A stretch of DNA of 64,000 nt from positions 248,001 through 312,000 of the forward strand of contig NZ_RZYA01000006.1 of NCBI RefSeq assembly GCF_004005495.1, in the 5' to 3' direction. The stretch comes from Streptomyces antnestii. Lineage in GTDB: Bacteria > Actinomycetota > Actinomycetes > Streptomycetales > Streptomycetaceae. Shown piece by piece: positions 8,150-17,153 of this stretch. Numbering within the stretch: the first letter of the stretch is position 1; each line of letters begins with the position of its first letter. A program made the translations under genes and the position numbers. The notes beneath the pieces are model-generated. The model searched no databases, was not told the origin of the DNA, and was given only the letters and a program-made list of their open reading frames with translations.

Positions 8150-9470
8150 ATCCGCGCCCGAGTCCGTGTCCGCATCCGTGCCCGCGTCCGCGACTTCCAC
8201 GGCCACCGCCACGGTGACCAGTGATCCCGCCGGCCCGACCCCGTCGAGCACCACCGGCGCGACCATCGAGCTGGAGAACCTCACCAAGCGCTACCCCGGA
8301 TCGCCCCTCCCCGCCGTCGACAACGTCAGCCTGGAGATCAAGGCGGGCGAGACCGTCATCTTCGTGGGCCCCTCCGGCGGCGGGAAGACCACCCTGCTCA
8401 AGATGATCAACCGGCTCATCGAGCCGACCAGCGGCCGCATCAGGATCGCCGGTGAGGACGTCACCGACATGGACCCGGTGAAGCTGCGCCGCAAGGTCGG
8501 CTACGCGATCCAGTCCTCCGGCCTCTTCCCGCACATGACCGTCGCCCAGAACATCGCCCTCGTGCCGAAGATGGTCGGCTGGCCCAAGGGGAAGATCAAG
8601 GCGCGCGTCGAGGAGATGCTGGACCTGGTCGGTCTCGACCCGGCCGAGTTCCGCGGCCGCTACCCGCGCCAGCTCTCCGGCGGCCAGCAGCAACGCGTGG
8701 GCGTGGCACGGGCGTTGGCGGCCGACCCGCCCGTACTGCTGATGGACGAACCGTTCGGCGCGGTCGACCCGATCACCCGCGACCACCTCCAGGACGAGCT
8801 GATCCGCCTCCAGCACGAGCTGCACAAGACGATCGTCTTCGTCACCCACGACTTCGACGAGGCGATCAAGCTCGGTGACCGCATCGTCGTCCTGCGCGAG
8901 CGCTCGCACATCGCCCAGTTCGACACCCCCGAGGCCATCCTCACCAACCCGGTCGACGACTTCGTGTCCGGCTTCGTCGGCGCGGGCGCCGCCCTGAAGC
9001 GCCTCAACCTGACCCGCGTACGGGACGTGGAGGTCACCGACTATCCGACGGTGCAGGTCGACGACCCCCTCCAGACCATCTTCGACAAGCTGCGCGACGC
9101 GGGCACCAACGAGCTGCTGCTGCTCGACAGGCGGCGCCGCCCCTACAAGTGGCTGCGGCGCGGCGACCTGATGCGCGCGAAGGGCTCGCTGGCCCGCGCG
9201 GGCACCCTCGTGCACGACACGGTGACGCGTGACGCGACCCTGCGCGACGCCCTCGAAGCGGTCCTGACCGACAACGCGGGCCGGGTCGCGGTCACCGGGC
9301 GGCGCGGCGAGTACGAGGGCGTCGTCGACATGGAGACGCTGATGAATTCCGTGCACGAACTCCTGGACGCCGACCGCCTGGAGGCCGTGGAGCACCAGCA
9401 CGAGCTGGAGGAGCTGCGCGCCCAGCAGACCCACCAGGAGCAGGAAGGCGACGGGGGGCCGGCCGCGTGA
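8142..9470 (+). CDS. Osmoprotectant ABC transporter ATP-binding protein with CBS region (OpuCA type)
   Basis: A 442-residue ATPase. After a ~45-residue Ser/Thr/Ala-rich leader it has Walker A (GPSGGGKTT), Q-loop (AIQSSGLFPHMT), signature LSGGQQQRVGVARAL, Walker B (VLLMDEPFGAVD) and the switch His (FVTHDFDEA). The C-terminal ~140 residues (from about 285) form a CBS-pair-like region, which in OpuA/OpuC senses ionic strength or nucleotides. An acidic Gln-rich tail follows. GTG at 8142 overlaps the permease stop by 8 bases. The long leader is unusual for the family, and a later start cannot be excluded. Confidence 0.94.
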   Translation: MPESAPESVSASVPASATSTATATVTSDPAGPTPSSTTGATIELENLTKRYPGSPLPAVDNVSLEIKAGETVIFVGPSGGGKTTLLKMINRLIEPTSGRIRIAGEDVTDMDPVKLRRKVGYAIQSSGLFPHMTVAQNIALVPKMVGWPKGKIKARVEEMLDLVGLDPAEFRGRYPRQLSGGQQQRVGVARALAADPPVLLMDEPFGAVDPITRDHLQDELIRLQHELHKTIVFVTHDFDEAIKLGDRIVVLRERSHIAQFDTPEAILTNPVDDFVSGFVGAGAALKRLNLTRVRDVEVTDYPTVQVDDPLQTIFDKLRDAGTNELLLLDRRRRPYKWLRRGDLMRAKGSLARAGTLVHDTVTRDATLRDALEAVLTDNAGRVAVTGRRGEYEGVVDMETLMNSVHELLDADRLEAVEHQHELEELRAQQTHQEQEGDGGPAA

Positions 9471-10327
9471 ACACCCCCAAGTCGCCCACGGACAAGCGTC
9501 CCGAGGGCGAGCACGAGGTCAAGGGCGTCGCCTTCCGCGACGACGGCGAGGCCGAGCAGGAGGCGCCCCCGCCACCGGTCCGTGAGAAGCGCCGGATCTC
9601 CTGGCAGAAGCTCACGTTCCTGCCGGCCCTGATCGTGGCCGTGCTGCTCGCCACCTGGCTCTGGTTCCAGCAGGCGAACCTGGACACGATCTCCGAGAAC
9701 GCCATCGCGGGCGGCCAGGTGTGGAAGCTGCTGCGCCAGCACATCTACCTGACGGTGGTCTCCACGTTCTTCGTGCTGATCATCGCGATCCCGCTGGGCA
9801 TCCTGCTGACCCGCAAGGCCTTCCGCAGGGCGACCCCGTTCGCGCTCGCCTTCGCCAACATGGGCCAGGCCACCCCCGCGATCGGCCTCCTCGCCCTGCT
9901 CGTCATCTGGCTGGGCATCGGCCGCCGTTCGGCCCTCATCGGCATCATCATCTACGCGATCCTGCCCGTGCTCTCCAACACGATCGCGGGCCTGAAGGCC
10001 AACGACCCCACGCTCCTCGAAGCGGCGCGCGGCATCGGCATGTCGCCGTTCGGCGTCCTCAGCAAGGTCGAACTCCCGCTGGCCGTACCGCTGATCCTCG
10101 CGGGCGTGCGCACGGCGCTCGTCCTGAACGTGGGCACGGCGACCCTCGCCACGTTCGGCGGCGGTGGCGGGCTCGGCGTCCTGATCACCACGGGCATCAC
10201 CAACCAGCGCATGCCGGTCCTGGTGCTCGGCTCGATCCTGACGGTCGCGCTCGCCCTGCTCGTGGACTGGCTGGCCTCGCTCGCCGAACTCCTGTTGCGG
10301 CCGCGCGGCCTGGAGGTGCGTTCATGA
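9467..10327 (+). CDS. Osmoprotectant ABC transporter permease (OpuCD type)
   Basis: A 286-residue second permease. It has a ~45-residue charged cytoplasmic N-terminus, a first membrane segment (FLPALIVAVLLATWLWF), then a binding-protein-dependent transport domain with five or six segments. The EAA loop contains NDPTLLEAARGIGMSPFGVL and VELPLAVPLILAG. It is clearly homologous to the permease at 7502 but carries an N-terminal extension. GTG at 9467 overlaps the ATPase stop (GTGA) and its own stop overlaps the binding-protein start (ATGA), so the operon is translationally coupled. Confidence 0.93.
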   Translation: MNTPKSPTDKRPEGEHEVKGVAFRDDGEAEQEAPPPPVREKRRISWQKLTFLPALIVAVLLATWLWFQQANLDTISENAIAGGQVWKLLRQHIYLTVVSTFFVLIIAIPLGILLTRKAFRRATPFALAFANMGQATPAIGLLALLVIWLGIGRRSALIGIIIYAILPVLSNTIAGLKANDPTLLEAARGIGMSPFGVLSKVELPLAVPLILAGVRTALVLNVGTATLATFGGGGGLGVLITTGITNQRMPVLVLGSILTVALALLVDWLASLAELLLRPRGLEVRS

Positions 10328-11292
10328 GGCGTACGTACCGTGCGGCGGCGGCAGCGGGCCTCGTCGGTGCCCTGCTCGCCGGCTGCGGGCTCACCAGCGG
10401 CAGCCCGCTCGTCGACGACGTGAAGCCCGGCTCCGTCGGCCGGGGCGAGCCCCTCAAGGGCGCCGATCTCACCGTCACGTCAAAGGAGTTCACCGAACAG
10501 CTGATCCTCGGCGCCATGATGGGCATCGTCTTCAAGGCGGCCGGCGCGACTGTGCTCGACCGCACCGGCATCCAGGGTTCGATCGGCGCCCGTGAGGCGG
10601 TCAAGAACGGTGACGCGGACGCCATGTACGAGTACACGGGCACGGCCTGGATCACGTATCTCGGGAACTCGCATCCCATCCCGAACCCGCAGGCCCAGTG
10701 GCAGGCCGTGCACGAAGCCGACCTGAAGAACGGCATCACCTGGCTGCCGCCGTCCGCGCTCAACAACACGTACGCGCTGGCCACGAACGAGGCCAACTTC
10801 AAAAAGTACGGCACGAAGACGCTCTCCGACGTGGCCGCGCTCGCGAAGAAGGACCCCAAGGCCGTCACGCTGTGCGTGGAGAGCGAGTTCGCCAACCGCG
10901 CGGACGGCCTGCCGGGCATGGAGAAGGCGTACGGGATGAAGATCCCCACCGCCAATGTGACCCAGATGGACACCGGCATCATCTACACCCAGGCCGCGAA
11001 GGGCACGTGCACGTTCGGCGAGGTCTTCACGACCGACGGCCGCATCAGGGCGATGCACCTCAGGGTGATGGCCGACGACAAGCACTTCTTCCCGAACTAC
11101 AACGCGGCGCCGGAGATCAACACGAAGGCGCTGGAGAAGTACCCGGCGATGGCGAAGGTCATCGAACCGATCACGAAGAAGCTCAACAACACGGTGGCGC
11201 AGGAACTGAACGCCAAGGTCGACGTCGAGGGCCAGGACCCGCACGACGTGGCGTTGGCGTGGCTGGTGCAGGAGGGCTTCGTGACGCAGTGA
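10324..11292 (+). CDS. Glycine betaine/choline-type substrate-binding lipoprotein (OpuAC/OsmF family)
   Basis: A 322-residue extracellular lipoprotein. The signal peptide ends in the lipobox LLAGC, with Cys21 the lipidated residue. The mature part is an OpuAC domain: LTVTSKEFTEQLILGAMM, GSIGAREAVKNGDADAMYEYTGT (ligand-region pattern), LPPSALNNTYALATNE, NVTQMDTGIIYTQAAKGTC and the C-terminal GQDPHDVALAWLVQEGF. It delivers quaternary-amine osmolytes to the two permeases encoded just upstream. It is the last gene of the operon, 25 bases from the convergent Lon-like protease gene. Confidence 0.94.
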   Translation: MRRTYRAAAAAGLVGALLAGCGLTSGSPLVDDVKPGSVGRGEPLKGADLTVTSKEFTEQLILGAMMGIVFKAAGATVLDRTGIQGSIGAREAVKNGDADAMYEYTGTAWITYLGNSHPIPNPQAQWQAVHEADLKNGITWLPPSALNNTYALATNEANFKKYGTKTLSDVAALAKKDPKAVTLCVESEFANRADGLPGMEKAYGMKIPTANVTQMDTGIIYTQAAKGTCTFGEVFTTDGRIRAMHLRVMADDKHFFPNYNAAPEINTKALEKYPAMAKVIEPITKKLNNTVAQELNAKVDVEGQDPHDVALAWLVQEGFVTQ

Positions 11293-11317
11293 CCCCAGGG
11301 CTCCCAGGGGCGCCGGG

Positions 11318-12112
11318 TCAGCAGTGCGGAACCGAACCCTTGCCGCTCTCCAGACTGGTCAGCGCGGAGACCGCGCCCTTCAGGTTCGTCACCGGGATAA
11401 GGCGCAGGCCCTTCGGCGCCTCGGACGTGGCGTCGCCGCACTCCGCCTTCGGCACCAGGAACACCTTCGCGCCGTCGCGCCAGGCCGCCTGAGTCTTCAG
11501 CGAGACACCGCCGACCGCGCCGACCTTCCCGCCGGCGGTGATGGTGCCGGTACCGGCGATGGAACGGCCGCCCGTGAGGTCACCGCCGCTGCCGTTGCCG
11601 TCCAGCTTGTCGATGATGCCGAGCGAGAAGAACAGCCCGGCGCTGGGCCCGCCGACGTCCCCGAGCTGGAGTTTCACCTTCACGTCGGCGGGGCTCTTGC
11701 CGAGGTAGCCGAGGGCCGCCGCGGTCGCGGAGTCCTGCGACTTCTTCATCTCGCCGAGATTGTGCTGCTCGATCTCCTTGGTGGAGCCGCCCGACGGGTA
11801 CACGGAGTCGTGGGGCATGACGGCACGGTCCGTACGGAACCAGCCGTCGACGACGTCACCCAGACTCACCTGCGCATCGGGCCCGGTGGCCACGATCGTC
11901 ACCATCCGCAACTTGCCCGAGGTGTCCCGGGTCGGCGCCCCGGAGATCTCGATGACGGGCTTCCCCTTCGAGTCCCCGAGCACATCGGTGGTCGGCCCCG
12001 GCTGCGCCACGGCGAACGGCAACGGAGCAAACCCCGCGACAGCAAGCAGAGCCACCACCGGCACAGCACAAACGCCAAGAGCCACAGGCCGAGAAAACCG
12101 AGAAAGAAGCAC
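11318..12112 (-). CDS. Secreted/membrane-anchored Lon-like (S16) serine protease
   Basis: A 264-residue protein with an N-terminal signal or anchor (ALGVCAVPVVALLAVAGFA) and a C-terminal Lon proteolytic domain. The Ser-Lys dyad is visible: Ser in DVGGPSAGLFFSLGIIDKL and, about 43 residues on, Lys in VGAVGGVSLKTQAA, with the usual LTGGRSIAGTGTI between them. Related actinobacterial and Bacillus YlbL proteins usually carry a PDZ domain between anchor and protease; here that part is short and no clear PDZ is seen. The start ATG at 12112 is the first in frame. It converges with the osmoprotectant operon. Substrate unknown. Confidence 0.85.
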   Translation of the reverse strand: MLLSRFSRPVALGVCAVPVVALLAVAGFAPLPFAVAQPGPTTDVLGDSKGKPVIEISGAPTRDTSGKLRMVTIVATGPDAQVSLGDVVDGWFRTDRAVMPHDSVYPSGGSTKEIEQHNLGEMKKSQDSATAAALGYLGKSPADVKVKLQLGDVGGPSAGLFFSLGIIDKLDGNGSGGDLTGGRSIAGTGTITAGGKVGAVGGVSLKTQAAWRDGAKVFLVPKAECGDATSEAPKGLRLIPVTNLKGAVSALTSLESGKGSVPHC

Positions 12113-12141
12113 GGCCCCAATCTAACGCCCCCACCAACGCG

Positions 12142-12323
12142 CCCCTTAAGGGGCGCGGGGAGCGGCGCGACAAGCCACGACGAGGTCCGCAGACGAAAAC
12201 GCCCCTATAAGGGGCGCGGGGAACTGCGCGACAAGCCACAACCAACCCGCACCCGAAAACAAGCCCCTATAAGGGGCGCGGGGAACTGCGCAAAAAACCC
12301 ACGCTCCCCGCACAAACACCCAC
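12142..12323. repeat. Three tandem copies of a Streptomyces-type dispersed palindromic repeat
   Basis: Three units of about 60 bases begin at 12142, 12202 and 12264. Each has the hairpin core CCCCT(T/AT)AAGGGGCGCGGGGA followed by (A)CTGCGCGACAAGCCAC and a C/A-rich tail with GACGAAAAC or CCGAAAAC. The spacer is non-coding between the Lon-like protease and IclR genes. A related core recurs near 51770-51850 (CGCGCCCCTTGAAGGC and complement). Hairpins of this kind may stop transcription from either side. Confidence 0.8.
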
Positions 12324-12334
12324 CAAGCCAAGCG

Positions 12335-12976
12335 CTAGCGCAACGCGTCGGCAACTTCCCGCGCCGCATCAAGAACCCGCGGCCCCACCCGCTCGGGGAC
12401 GGAGTCCGAAAGCATCACGACCCCCACACTCCCCTCGACCCCGGTCACCCCGACCAACGGCGCCGCAGCCCCACACGCGCCGGCCTCAAGCTCGCCATGC
12501 GTCAACGTGTACCCCGGCTCAGGCACAAGCCCCTGCCGCGCAGCGAGTATCGCGCGGCCCGCGGCCCCCCGGTCGAGCGGATGCCGGAACCCGGCCCGGT
12601 AGGCGACGTGATAGTCCGTCCAGGTCGGCTCGACGACAGCCACGGCGAGCGCCTCGCTGCCGTCGACCAGCGTCAGATGCGCCGTCGCCCCGATGTCCTC
12701 GGCGAGAGAGCGCAACGCCGGCAGCGCAGCTTCCCGTACCAGCGGATGCACCTGGCGGCCGAGGCGCAGCACGCCAAGCCCGACCCGGGCCCGCCCACCG
12801 AGATCACGGCGGATCAGGGTGTGCTGTTCGAGCGTGGCGAGCAGCCGGTACACGACGGTGCGGTTGACGCCGAGCTTGTTGGACAGCTCGGTGACCGTCA
12901 GTCCGTGGTCGGTGTCGGCGAGCAGTTTGAGGACTCGCAGTCCCCGGTCCAGCGTCTGGGAGGTCTCCGCGGTCAC
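12335..12976 (-). CDS. IclR family transcriptional regulator
   Basis: A 213-residue regulator. The N-terminal winged helix-turn-helix is LDRGLRVLKLLADTDHGLTVTELSNKLGVNRTVVYRLLATLEQ (helices at about residues 8-50), and an IclR effector-binding domain follows (LRSLAEDIGATAHLTLVDG, HPLDRGAAGRAILA). Start chosen at GTG 12976 because AAGGAG lies 8 bases upstream; the earlier GTG at 12985 sits on top of that site. The gene is monocistronic. Targets are not apparent from neighbours, since the closest genes are a protease and a helicase in opposite or separate units. Confidence 0.9.
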   Translation of the reverse strand: MTAETSQTLDRGLRVLKLLADTDHGLTVTELSNKLGVNRTVVYRLLATLEQHTLIRRDLGGRARVGLGVLRLGRQVHPLVREAALPALRSLAEDIGATAHLTLVDGSEALAVAVVEPTWTDYHVAYRAGFRHPLDRGAAGRAILAARQGLVPEPGYTLTHGELEAGACGAAAPLVGVTGVEGSVGVVMLSDSVPERVGPRVLDAAREVADALR

Positions 12977-13305
12977 GACGCCCACTCCTTAGTGGTGAGG
13001 TCGGCGGCCCCCTCGACGGCGGTTGCGACGCCGGTCCCGTGGGCGACGCGCGTCAGAGGCCGCCGGTCGGCAATCGACCCGGGGTTCGGAGGTCCCGGGC
13101 GGAGGCGCATGGCGCACCGGCTGCGCTCCGCGGCGGCTCTGCCACGGGGCGTGTGCGTTGCCGGGAATGTAGCGAGGTCGTCCCGCTCAGCGGAAGACTA
13201 CGTCCAGAATCCGGGCAGTAACTATCCCGACCTGTACCGATTCACCCCGTTATCAGAGGTGATATCGACGGAGCGTGCACCACGTCTACACGCAGCGCAC
13301 ACGAC
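12977..13305. other. 329-base intergenic region upstream of the IclR gene
   Basis: The region contains the promoter and ribosome site of the IclR gene (AAGGAG at about 12984-12989). No convincing open frame, RNA gene or strong terminator was recognised in it. The helicase gene on the same strand ends at its right border, so the IclR gene may also receive read-through. Confidence 0.5.
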
Positions 13306-15114
13306 TCACTTCATGCGGGTGGCCCACTCCTGGACCTTCGCGATGCGCTGCCGCAGCTGCCCCGCCGTGGCCTCGGCGCTCGGCGGCCCCCCGCACACGC
13401 GCCGCAGTTCGGTGTGGATGACCCCGTGCGGCTTCCCGCTCTGATGGACGTACGCGCCGACCATCGTGTTGAGCGACTTACGGAGTTCGAGGAGCTCCTT
13501 GTGCGAGACGACGGGCCGCCGTTCGGCCGGCATCTCCAGCAGATCCGCCTCGCTGTCCGGCTTCTTCTTGCTGTGCGCGATCTGCCGGGCCTGCCGCTTC
13601 TGGAGCAGCATCTGCACCTGGTCGGGTTCGAGGAGCCCGGGAATGCCGAGGTAGTCCTGCTCCTCCTCGCTGCCCGGGTGGGCCTGCATGCCGAACTCGG
13701 CGCCGTCGTAGAGGACCCGGTCGAAGACGGCCTCGGACTCCAGGGCCTCGAAGGAGAACTGCTCCTGCTCCCCCGTGTCCTCGTCCTCCTGCTTGTTCGC
13801 CTCGTCCATCTCCTTCTCGGACTCGGCGTAGGGGTCCTCCTCCCCTTCCTTCTTCGGCTTGTCGAGCACGTGGTCGCGCTCGACCTCCATCTCGTTGGCG
13901 AAGCCGAGGAGGTCGGGGACGGTGGGCAGGAAGACGGACGCGGTCTCGCCGCGCCGCCTGGACCGTACGAAACGGCCGACGGCCTGCGCGAAGAAGAGAG
14001 GGGTGGAGATGGTCGTCGCGTAGACACCCACGGCGAGGCGGGGCACGTCGACGCCCTCGGACACCATGCGGACGGCGACCATCCAGCGGTCGTCGCTCGC
14101 GGAGAAGTCGTCGATCCGCTTCGACGCGCCGGTGTCGTCGGACAGGACGGTGGTGGGCTTCGTGCCGGTGATCTCCCGGATCAGCTTGGCGTAGGCCCTG
14201 GCGGAGTCCTGGTCGGCGGCGATGACGAGACCGCCGGCGTCCGGGATGCCCTTCCTGACCTCGCTGAGCCGCTGGTCGGCGGCGCGCAGCACGCTCGGCA
14301 TCCACTCGCCGCGCGGGTCGAGGGCGGTGCGCCAGGCCTGGCTGATCGCGTCCTTGGTCATGGGCTCGCCGAGGCGGGCGGCGATCTCGTCACCGGCCTT
14401 CGTCCGCCAGCGCATGTTGCCGCTGTAGGAGAGGAAGATGACGGGCCGCACGACGCCGTCGCCGAGCGCGCTGCCGTAGCCGTACGTGTAGTCGGCGGAC
14501 GACCGCCGGATGCCGTCGTTCCCCTCCTCGTACTGGACGAAGGGGATCGGGTTGGTGTCGGAGCGGAACGGCGTACCGGTGAGGGCGAGGCGGCGGGTGG
14601 CCGGCTCGAACGCCTCCAGGCACGCCTCGCCCCACGACTTCGAGTCACCGGCGTGGTGGATCTCGTCGAGGATGACGAGGGTCTTGCGCTGCTCGGAGCG
14701 GTTGCGGTGCAGCATCGGCCGTACGCCCACACCGGCGTACGTGACGGCGACGCCCTGGTACTCCTTGTTGAGCGGCCCCGCGCTGTACTCGGGATCGAGC
14801 TTGATCCCTATCCTCGCGGCCGCCTCCGCCCACTGCTTCTTCAGGTGCTCGGTCGGCGCGACCACGGTCACCTGCTGCACGACGTGATGGTGCAGCAGCC
14901 AGGACGCGAGGGTGAGCGCGAACGTCGTCTTGCCGGCGCCCGGCGTGGCGACGGCGAGGAAGTCTCGCGGCTGCTCCTGCAGGTACCTCTCCATGGCCCC
15001 TTGCTGCCAGGCACGCAGCTTGCCCGCGGTGCCCCAGGGGGCGCGGCCGGGGAAGGCGGGTGAGAGGTGGTGGGAGGAGGCGGAAGAGGCGGTGGCGGCG
15101 GCGGTGGTAGTCAC
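13306..15114 (-). CDS. DEAD/DEAH box superfamily 2 helicase
   Basis: A 602-residue helicase. Motif I is ATPGAGKTTFAL (about residues 60-70), motif II (Walker B) is LVILDEIHHAG, motif III is LALTGTPFRSD, and motifs V/VI are SEGVDVPRLAVGVYATT and QAVGRFVRSRRRGE. An acidic low-complexity insert (KEGEEDPYAESEKEMDE) separates the helicase core from the C-terminal region, which ends with VCGGPPSAEATAGQLRQRI. GTG at 15114 (VTTTAAATASS) gives the N-terminus I remember for Streptomyces orthologues; GTG at 15162 is an upstream alternative. It probably acts in DNA or RNA remodelling; no partner gene indicates the exact task. Confidence 0.88.
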   Translation of the reverse strand: MTTTAAATASSASSHHLSPAFPGRAPWGTAGKLRAWQQGAMERYLQEQPRDFLAVATPGAGKTTFALTLASWLLHHHVVQQVTVVAPTEHLKKQWAEAAARIGIKLDPEYSAGPLNKEYQGVAVTYAGVGVRPMLHRNRSEQRKTLVILDEIHHAGDSKSWGEACLEAFEPATRRLALTGTPFRSDTNPIPFVQYEEGNDGIRRSSADYTYGYGSALGDGVVRPVIFLSYSGNMRWRTKAGDEIAARLGEPMTKDAISQAWRTALDPRGEWMPSVLRAADQRLSEVRKGIPDAGGLVIAADQDSARAYAKLIREITGTKPTTVLSDDTGASKRIDDFSASDDRWMVAVRMVSEGVDVPRLAVGVYATTISTPLFFAQAVGRFVRSRRRGETASVFLPTVPDLLGFANEMEVERDHVLDKPKKEGEEDPYAESEKEMDEANKQEDEDTGEQEQFSFEALESEAVFDRVLYDGAEFGMQAHPGSEEEQDYLGIPGLLEPDQVQMLLQKRQARQIAHSKKKPDSEADLLEMPAERRPVVSHKELLELRKSLNTMVGAYVHQSGKPHGVIHTELRRVCGGPPSAEATAGQLRQRIAKVQEWATRMK

Positions 15115-15184
15115 GGTCTCCGGGTTCGACGGGCGCGGGAACGGGGCGACGAGGCGTGTCACGTGCGCGGGACGGGCGGTGATC

Positions 15185-15252
15185 GGAGCGTTGGAGTACG
15201 GACGATCGGAGCGATCGGGTACGGATGATCGAAGCGATCGGGTACGTACGAC
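15185..15252. repeat. Tandem 23-base repeat, three units
   Basis: Units begin at 15185, 15208 and 15231, with consensus GGAGCGATCGGGTACGGATG plus ATC; each contains CGATCG-like palindromes. They lie just upstream of the helicase start, so they could affect its promoter or leader. A second short array, three copies of GGCCTCACAC at 15325-15354, lies between the helicase and the MFS gene. Confidence 0.8.
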
Positions 15253-15361
15253 AACCGGGCCACCCTACCGGTGAGCCCCTCGCTTCCCGGGGCTGACTCG
15301 GGGACGTACGGCATGGATGCGACAGGCCTCACACGGCCTCACACGGCCTCACACCGGTCGG

Positions 15362-16873
15362 TCAGCGCGCCGCGGCCCGCACCCGCGTGGCCACCCACAC
15401 CCCCACCAGCGCGACCGCCGCCATCGGCAGGAACACGGCCGCGAACGCCGCCGGATGCGACCCTCCGGCCGCCGCGGCACCGTGCGCGGCGCCCACCGAT
15501 CCGCCCCCGAGCGCCGCGAAAGCCGCTCCTCCCACGGCGAGCAGTACGACGTTGGAAAGGCCGTCCGAGATCTGGAGGGCGGCGGAGTTCGCCCCCGCCT
15601 CCTCGGGCGCCGACAGCTGGAGCAGCAGGACGCTCGTCGACGCGATGACCAGGCCCATGCCCAGGCATCCGAAGGCCCACGCCACGGCGACGATCCACAC
15701 CGGCACGGCGTGGATCAGCACGCTCGGCGCGGTGGCGACGGCCGCCGCCACCAGCAGCATTCCGCCCGCCATCAGCCGCTCGCGGTACGGCTCGAAGCGG
15801 GGCCGGGCCTGGAGGTACGACCCGAGCGCCCACGTGGCCCCGCCCACCGCGAGCGAGAGCCCGGCCAGCATCGGCGTGAGCCCGCGCTGCGTGACGAGCA
15901 TCAGCGGCACGAACGACTCGGCCGCGATGAACGACCCCGCGGCGATCCCCCGCAGCAGCACCACCGACGGCAGCCCGCGCGCCGCCCGGTACGTCCCGCG
16001 GGGCAGCAGCCCGAGCACGGCCGGCACGAGCAGGGCGACACCGGCGGCACCCGGCAGGAGCGAGAGCCACCGCAGGTCCTGGGCGGCGTACTGAAGCAGT
16101 CCCGCTCCGAGCGAGATCCCGAGGGCAAGCCGGATCCGACGACCGTCGACGCCCCCTGCTCCCGCCCCCTCCGCGGGCCCAGACGCCCGCCGCCGTATCT
16201 GCGGCAGCGCGAGCGCCAGCGGAAACACGACAAGCACGGGAATGCCGATGAACACCCACCGCCACCCGAGGTGCTCGGTCACGGCCCCCGACGCGAGCGG
16301 CCCGACGACGGAGGGAACCACCCAGCTCGCGGCGAAGGCGGCCATGATCGCGGGCCGCAACCGCTCCGGATAAGCCCGGCTGACGACGACGTACAACGCA
16401 ACGATGACCAGCCCGCCACCAAGCCCCTGCACGGCCCGCCCGGCGATGAACATCCACATGGACCCGGCGGTCCCGGCGAGCAGCAACCCCACCGCGAACG
16501 CCGCGATCCCCGCCCCCAACGGCCCCAGCGGCCCGCGCCGGTCGGCCCACTGCCCCGAGAACACCATCCCGAAGAGACTGGTGGTGAAGTACCCGGAGAA
16601 CGCGAACGCGTACAGCGACACCCCGCCCAACTCCCGCGCGGCGACAGGCATGGCGGTCCCGACGGCGGTCGCCTCGAAGGCGATCAGCAGCACGACGGAG
16701 ACGATGCCGATGCTGAGGGAACGGTAGGGACGACTGAGGACGCCGGGGGTGGGGTCGGTACTGGTACCGGTACCGGTACCGGTACCGATATCGGTGGAGG
16801 TGGGGGTGGGGTTGGGGTTGGGGTTGGGGTTGGCGACAACATCGGTGTCGTCACGCGGTTCCAGGGCGGTCAT
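15362..16873 (-). CDS. MFS transporter (drug/metabolite exporter, DHA2-like)
   Basis: A 503-residue membrane protein with about 14 hydrophobic segments after a ~45-residue low-complexity N-terminus made of Asn-Pro and Gly-Thr dipeptides (NPNPNPNPTPT, then GTGTGTGT). The MFS motif A loop is GQWADRRGPLG; VSLYAFAFSGYFTTSLFGMVF resembles drug-exporter antiporter regions. ATG at 16873 is the chosen start; a longer frame to 16915 is less likely. The repetitive N-terminus is encoded by GGTACC hexamer and GGGGTT microsatellites near 16755-16835, which could vary in number. Substrate unknown. Confidence 0.88.
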   Translation of the reverse strand: MTALEPRDDTDVVANPNPNPNPTPTSTDIGTGTGTGTSTDPTPGVLSRPYRSLSIGIVSVVLLIAFEATAVGTAMPVAARELGGVSLYAFAFSGYFTTSLFGMVFSGQWADRRGPLGPLGAGIAAFAVGLLLAGTAGSMWMFIAGRAVQGLGGGLVIVALYVVVSRAYPERLRPAIMAAFAASWVVPSVVGPLASGAVTEHLGWRWVFIGIPVLVVFPLALALPQIRRRASGPAEGAGAGGVDGRRIRLALGISLGAGLLQYAAQDLRWLSLLPGAAGVALLVPAVLGLLPRGTYRAARGLPSVVLLRGIAAGSFIAAESFVPLMLVTQRGLTPMLAGLSLAVGGATWALGSYLQARPRFEPYRERLMAGGMLLVAAAVATAPSVLIHAVPVWIVAVAWAFGCLGMGLVIASTSVLLLQLSAPEEAGANSAALQISDGLSNVVLLAVGGAAFAALGGGSVGAAHGAAAAGGSHPAAFAAVFLPMAAVALVGVWVATRVRAAAR

Positions 16874-16950
16874 ACGGTCAGAGTAAGGGCCAAAACCACG
16901 GCTGGCCCCTGTCAAGAGTCACCCTGCTCCTGGTCCCTTGGTCCTACGCC

Positions 16951-16990
16951 CAATGAACCCCGATGAACCCCGATGAACCCCGATGAACGG
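16951..16990. repeat. Tandem 10-base repeat
   Basis: Four units of C(A/G)ATGAAC(C/G)(C/G) run in direct tandem between the MFS start and the tRNA gene. No function is evident; the spacer is non-coding. Confidence 0.75.
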
Positions 16991-17075
16991 CGTATGGCAG
17001 TCACATTGCAGCCCTCACAGCCCTCTTGAGCCCCAGCGCCGGGCCCCCGTACGGTCAAGTCATCCAGTTCAACCT

Positions 17076-17147
17076 GGCCGTGTGCCCGAGTGGTTGAGGG
17101 ATTCGCCTGCAAAGCGAAGCACGCCGGTTCGATTCCGGTCACGGCCT
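17076..17147 (+). tRNA. tRNA-Cys (GCA)
   Basis: The cloverleaf can be folded by hand. The acceptor stem GGCCGTG (17076-17082) pairs with CACGGCC (17140-17146) and the discriminator is T. The D stem is CCC/GGG, the anticodon stem TTCGC/GCGAA with loop CTGCAAA gives anticodon GCA, and the T arm GCCGG-TTCGATT-CCGGT has one G-T pair. The CCA end is not encoded, as is common in Streptomyces. The accessory region starts immediately downstream. Confidence 0.96.
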
Positions 17148-17153
17148 CCCTAC

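Noticed and set aside
12120..12330. CRISPR-like array because of three spaced repeats
   Set aside because: Units are about 60 bases, directly adjoining, with similar tails in place of unique spacers, and no cas gene is nearby. They are a dispersed hairpin repeat.
17120..17147. Search for an attachment-site duplicate of the tRNA-Cys 3' end inside the window
   Set aside because: No second copy was seen by eye up to 64 kb, and no integrase gene is present, so no att sites are annotated.
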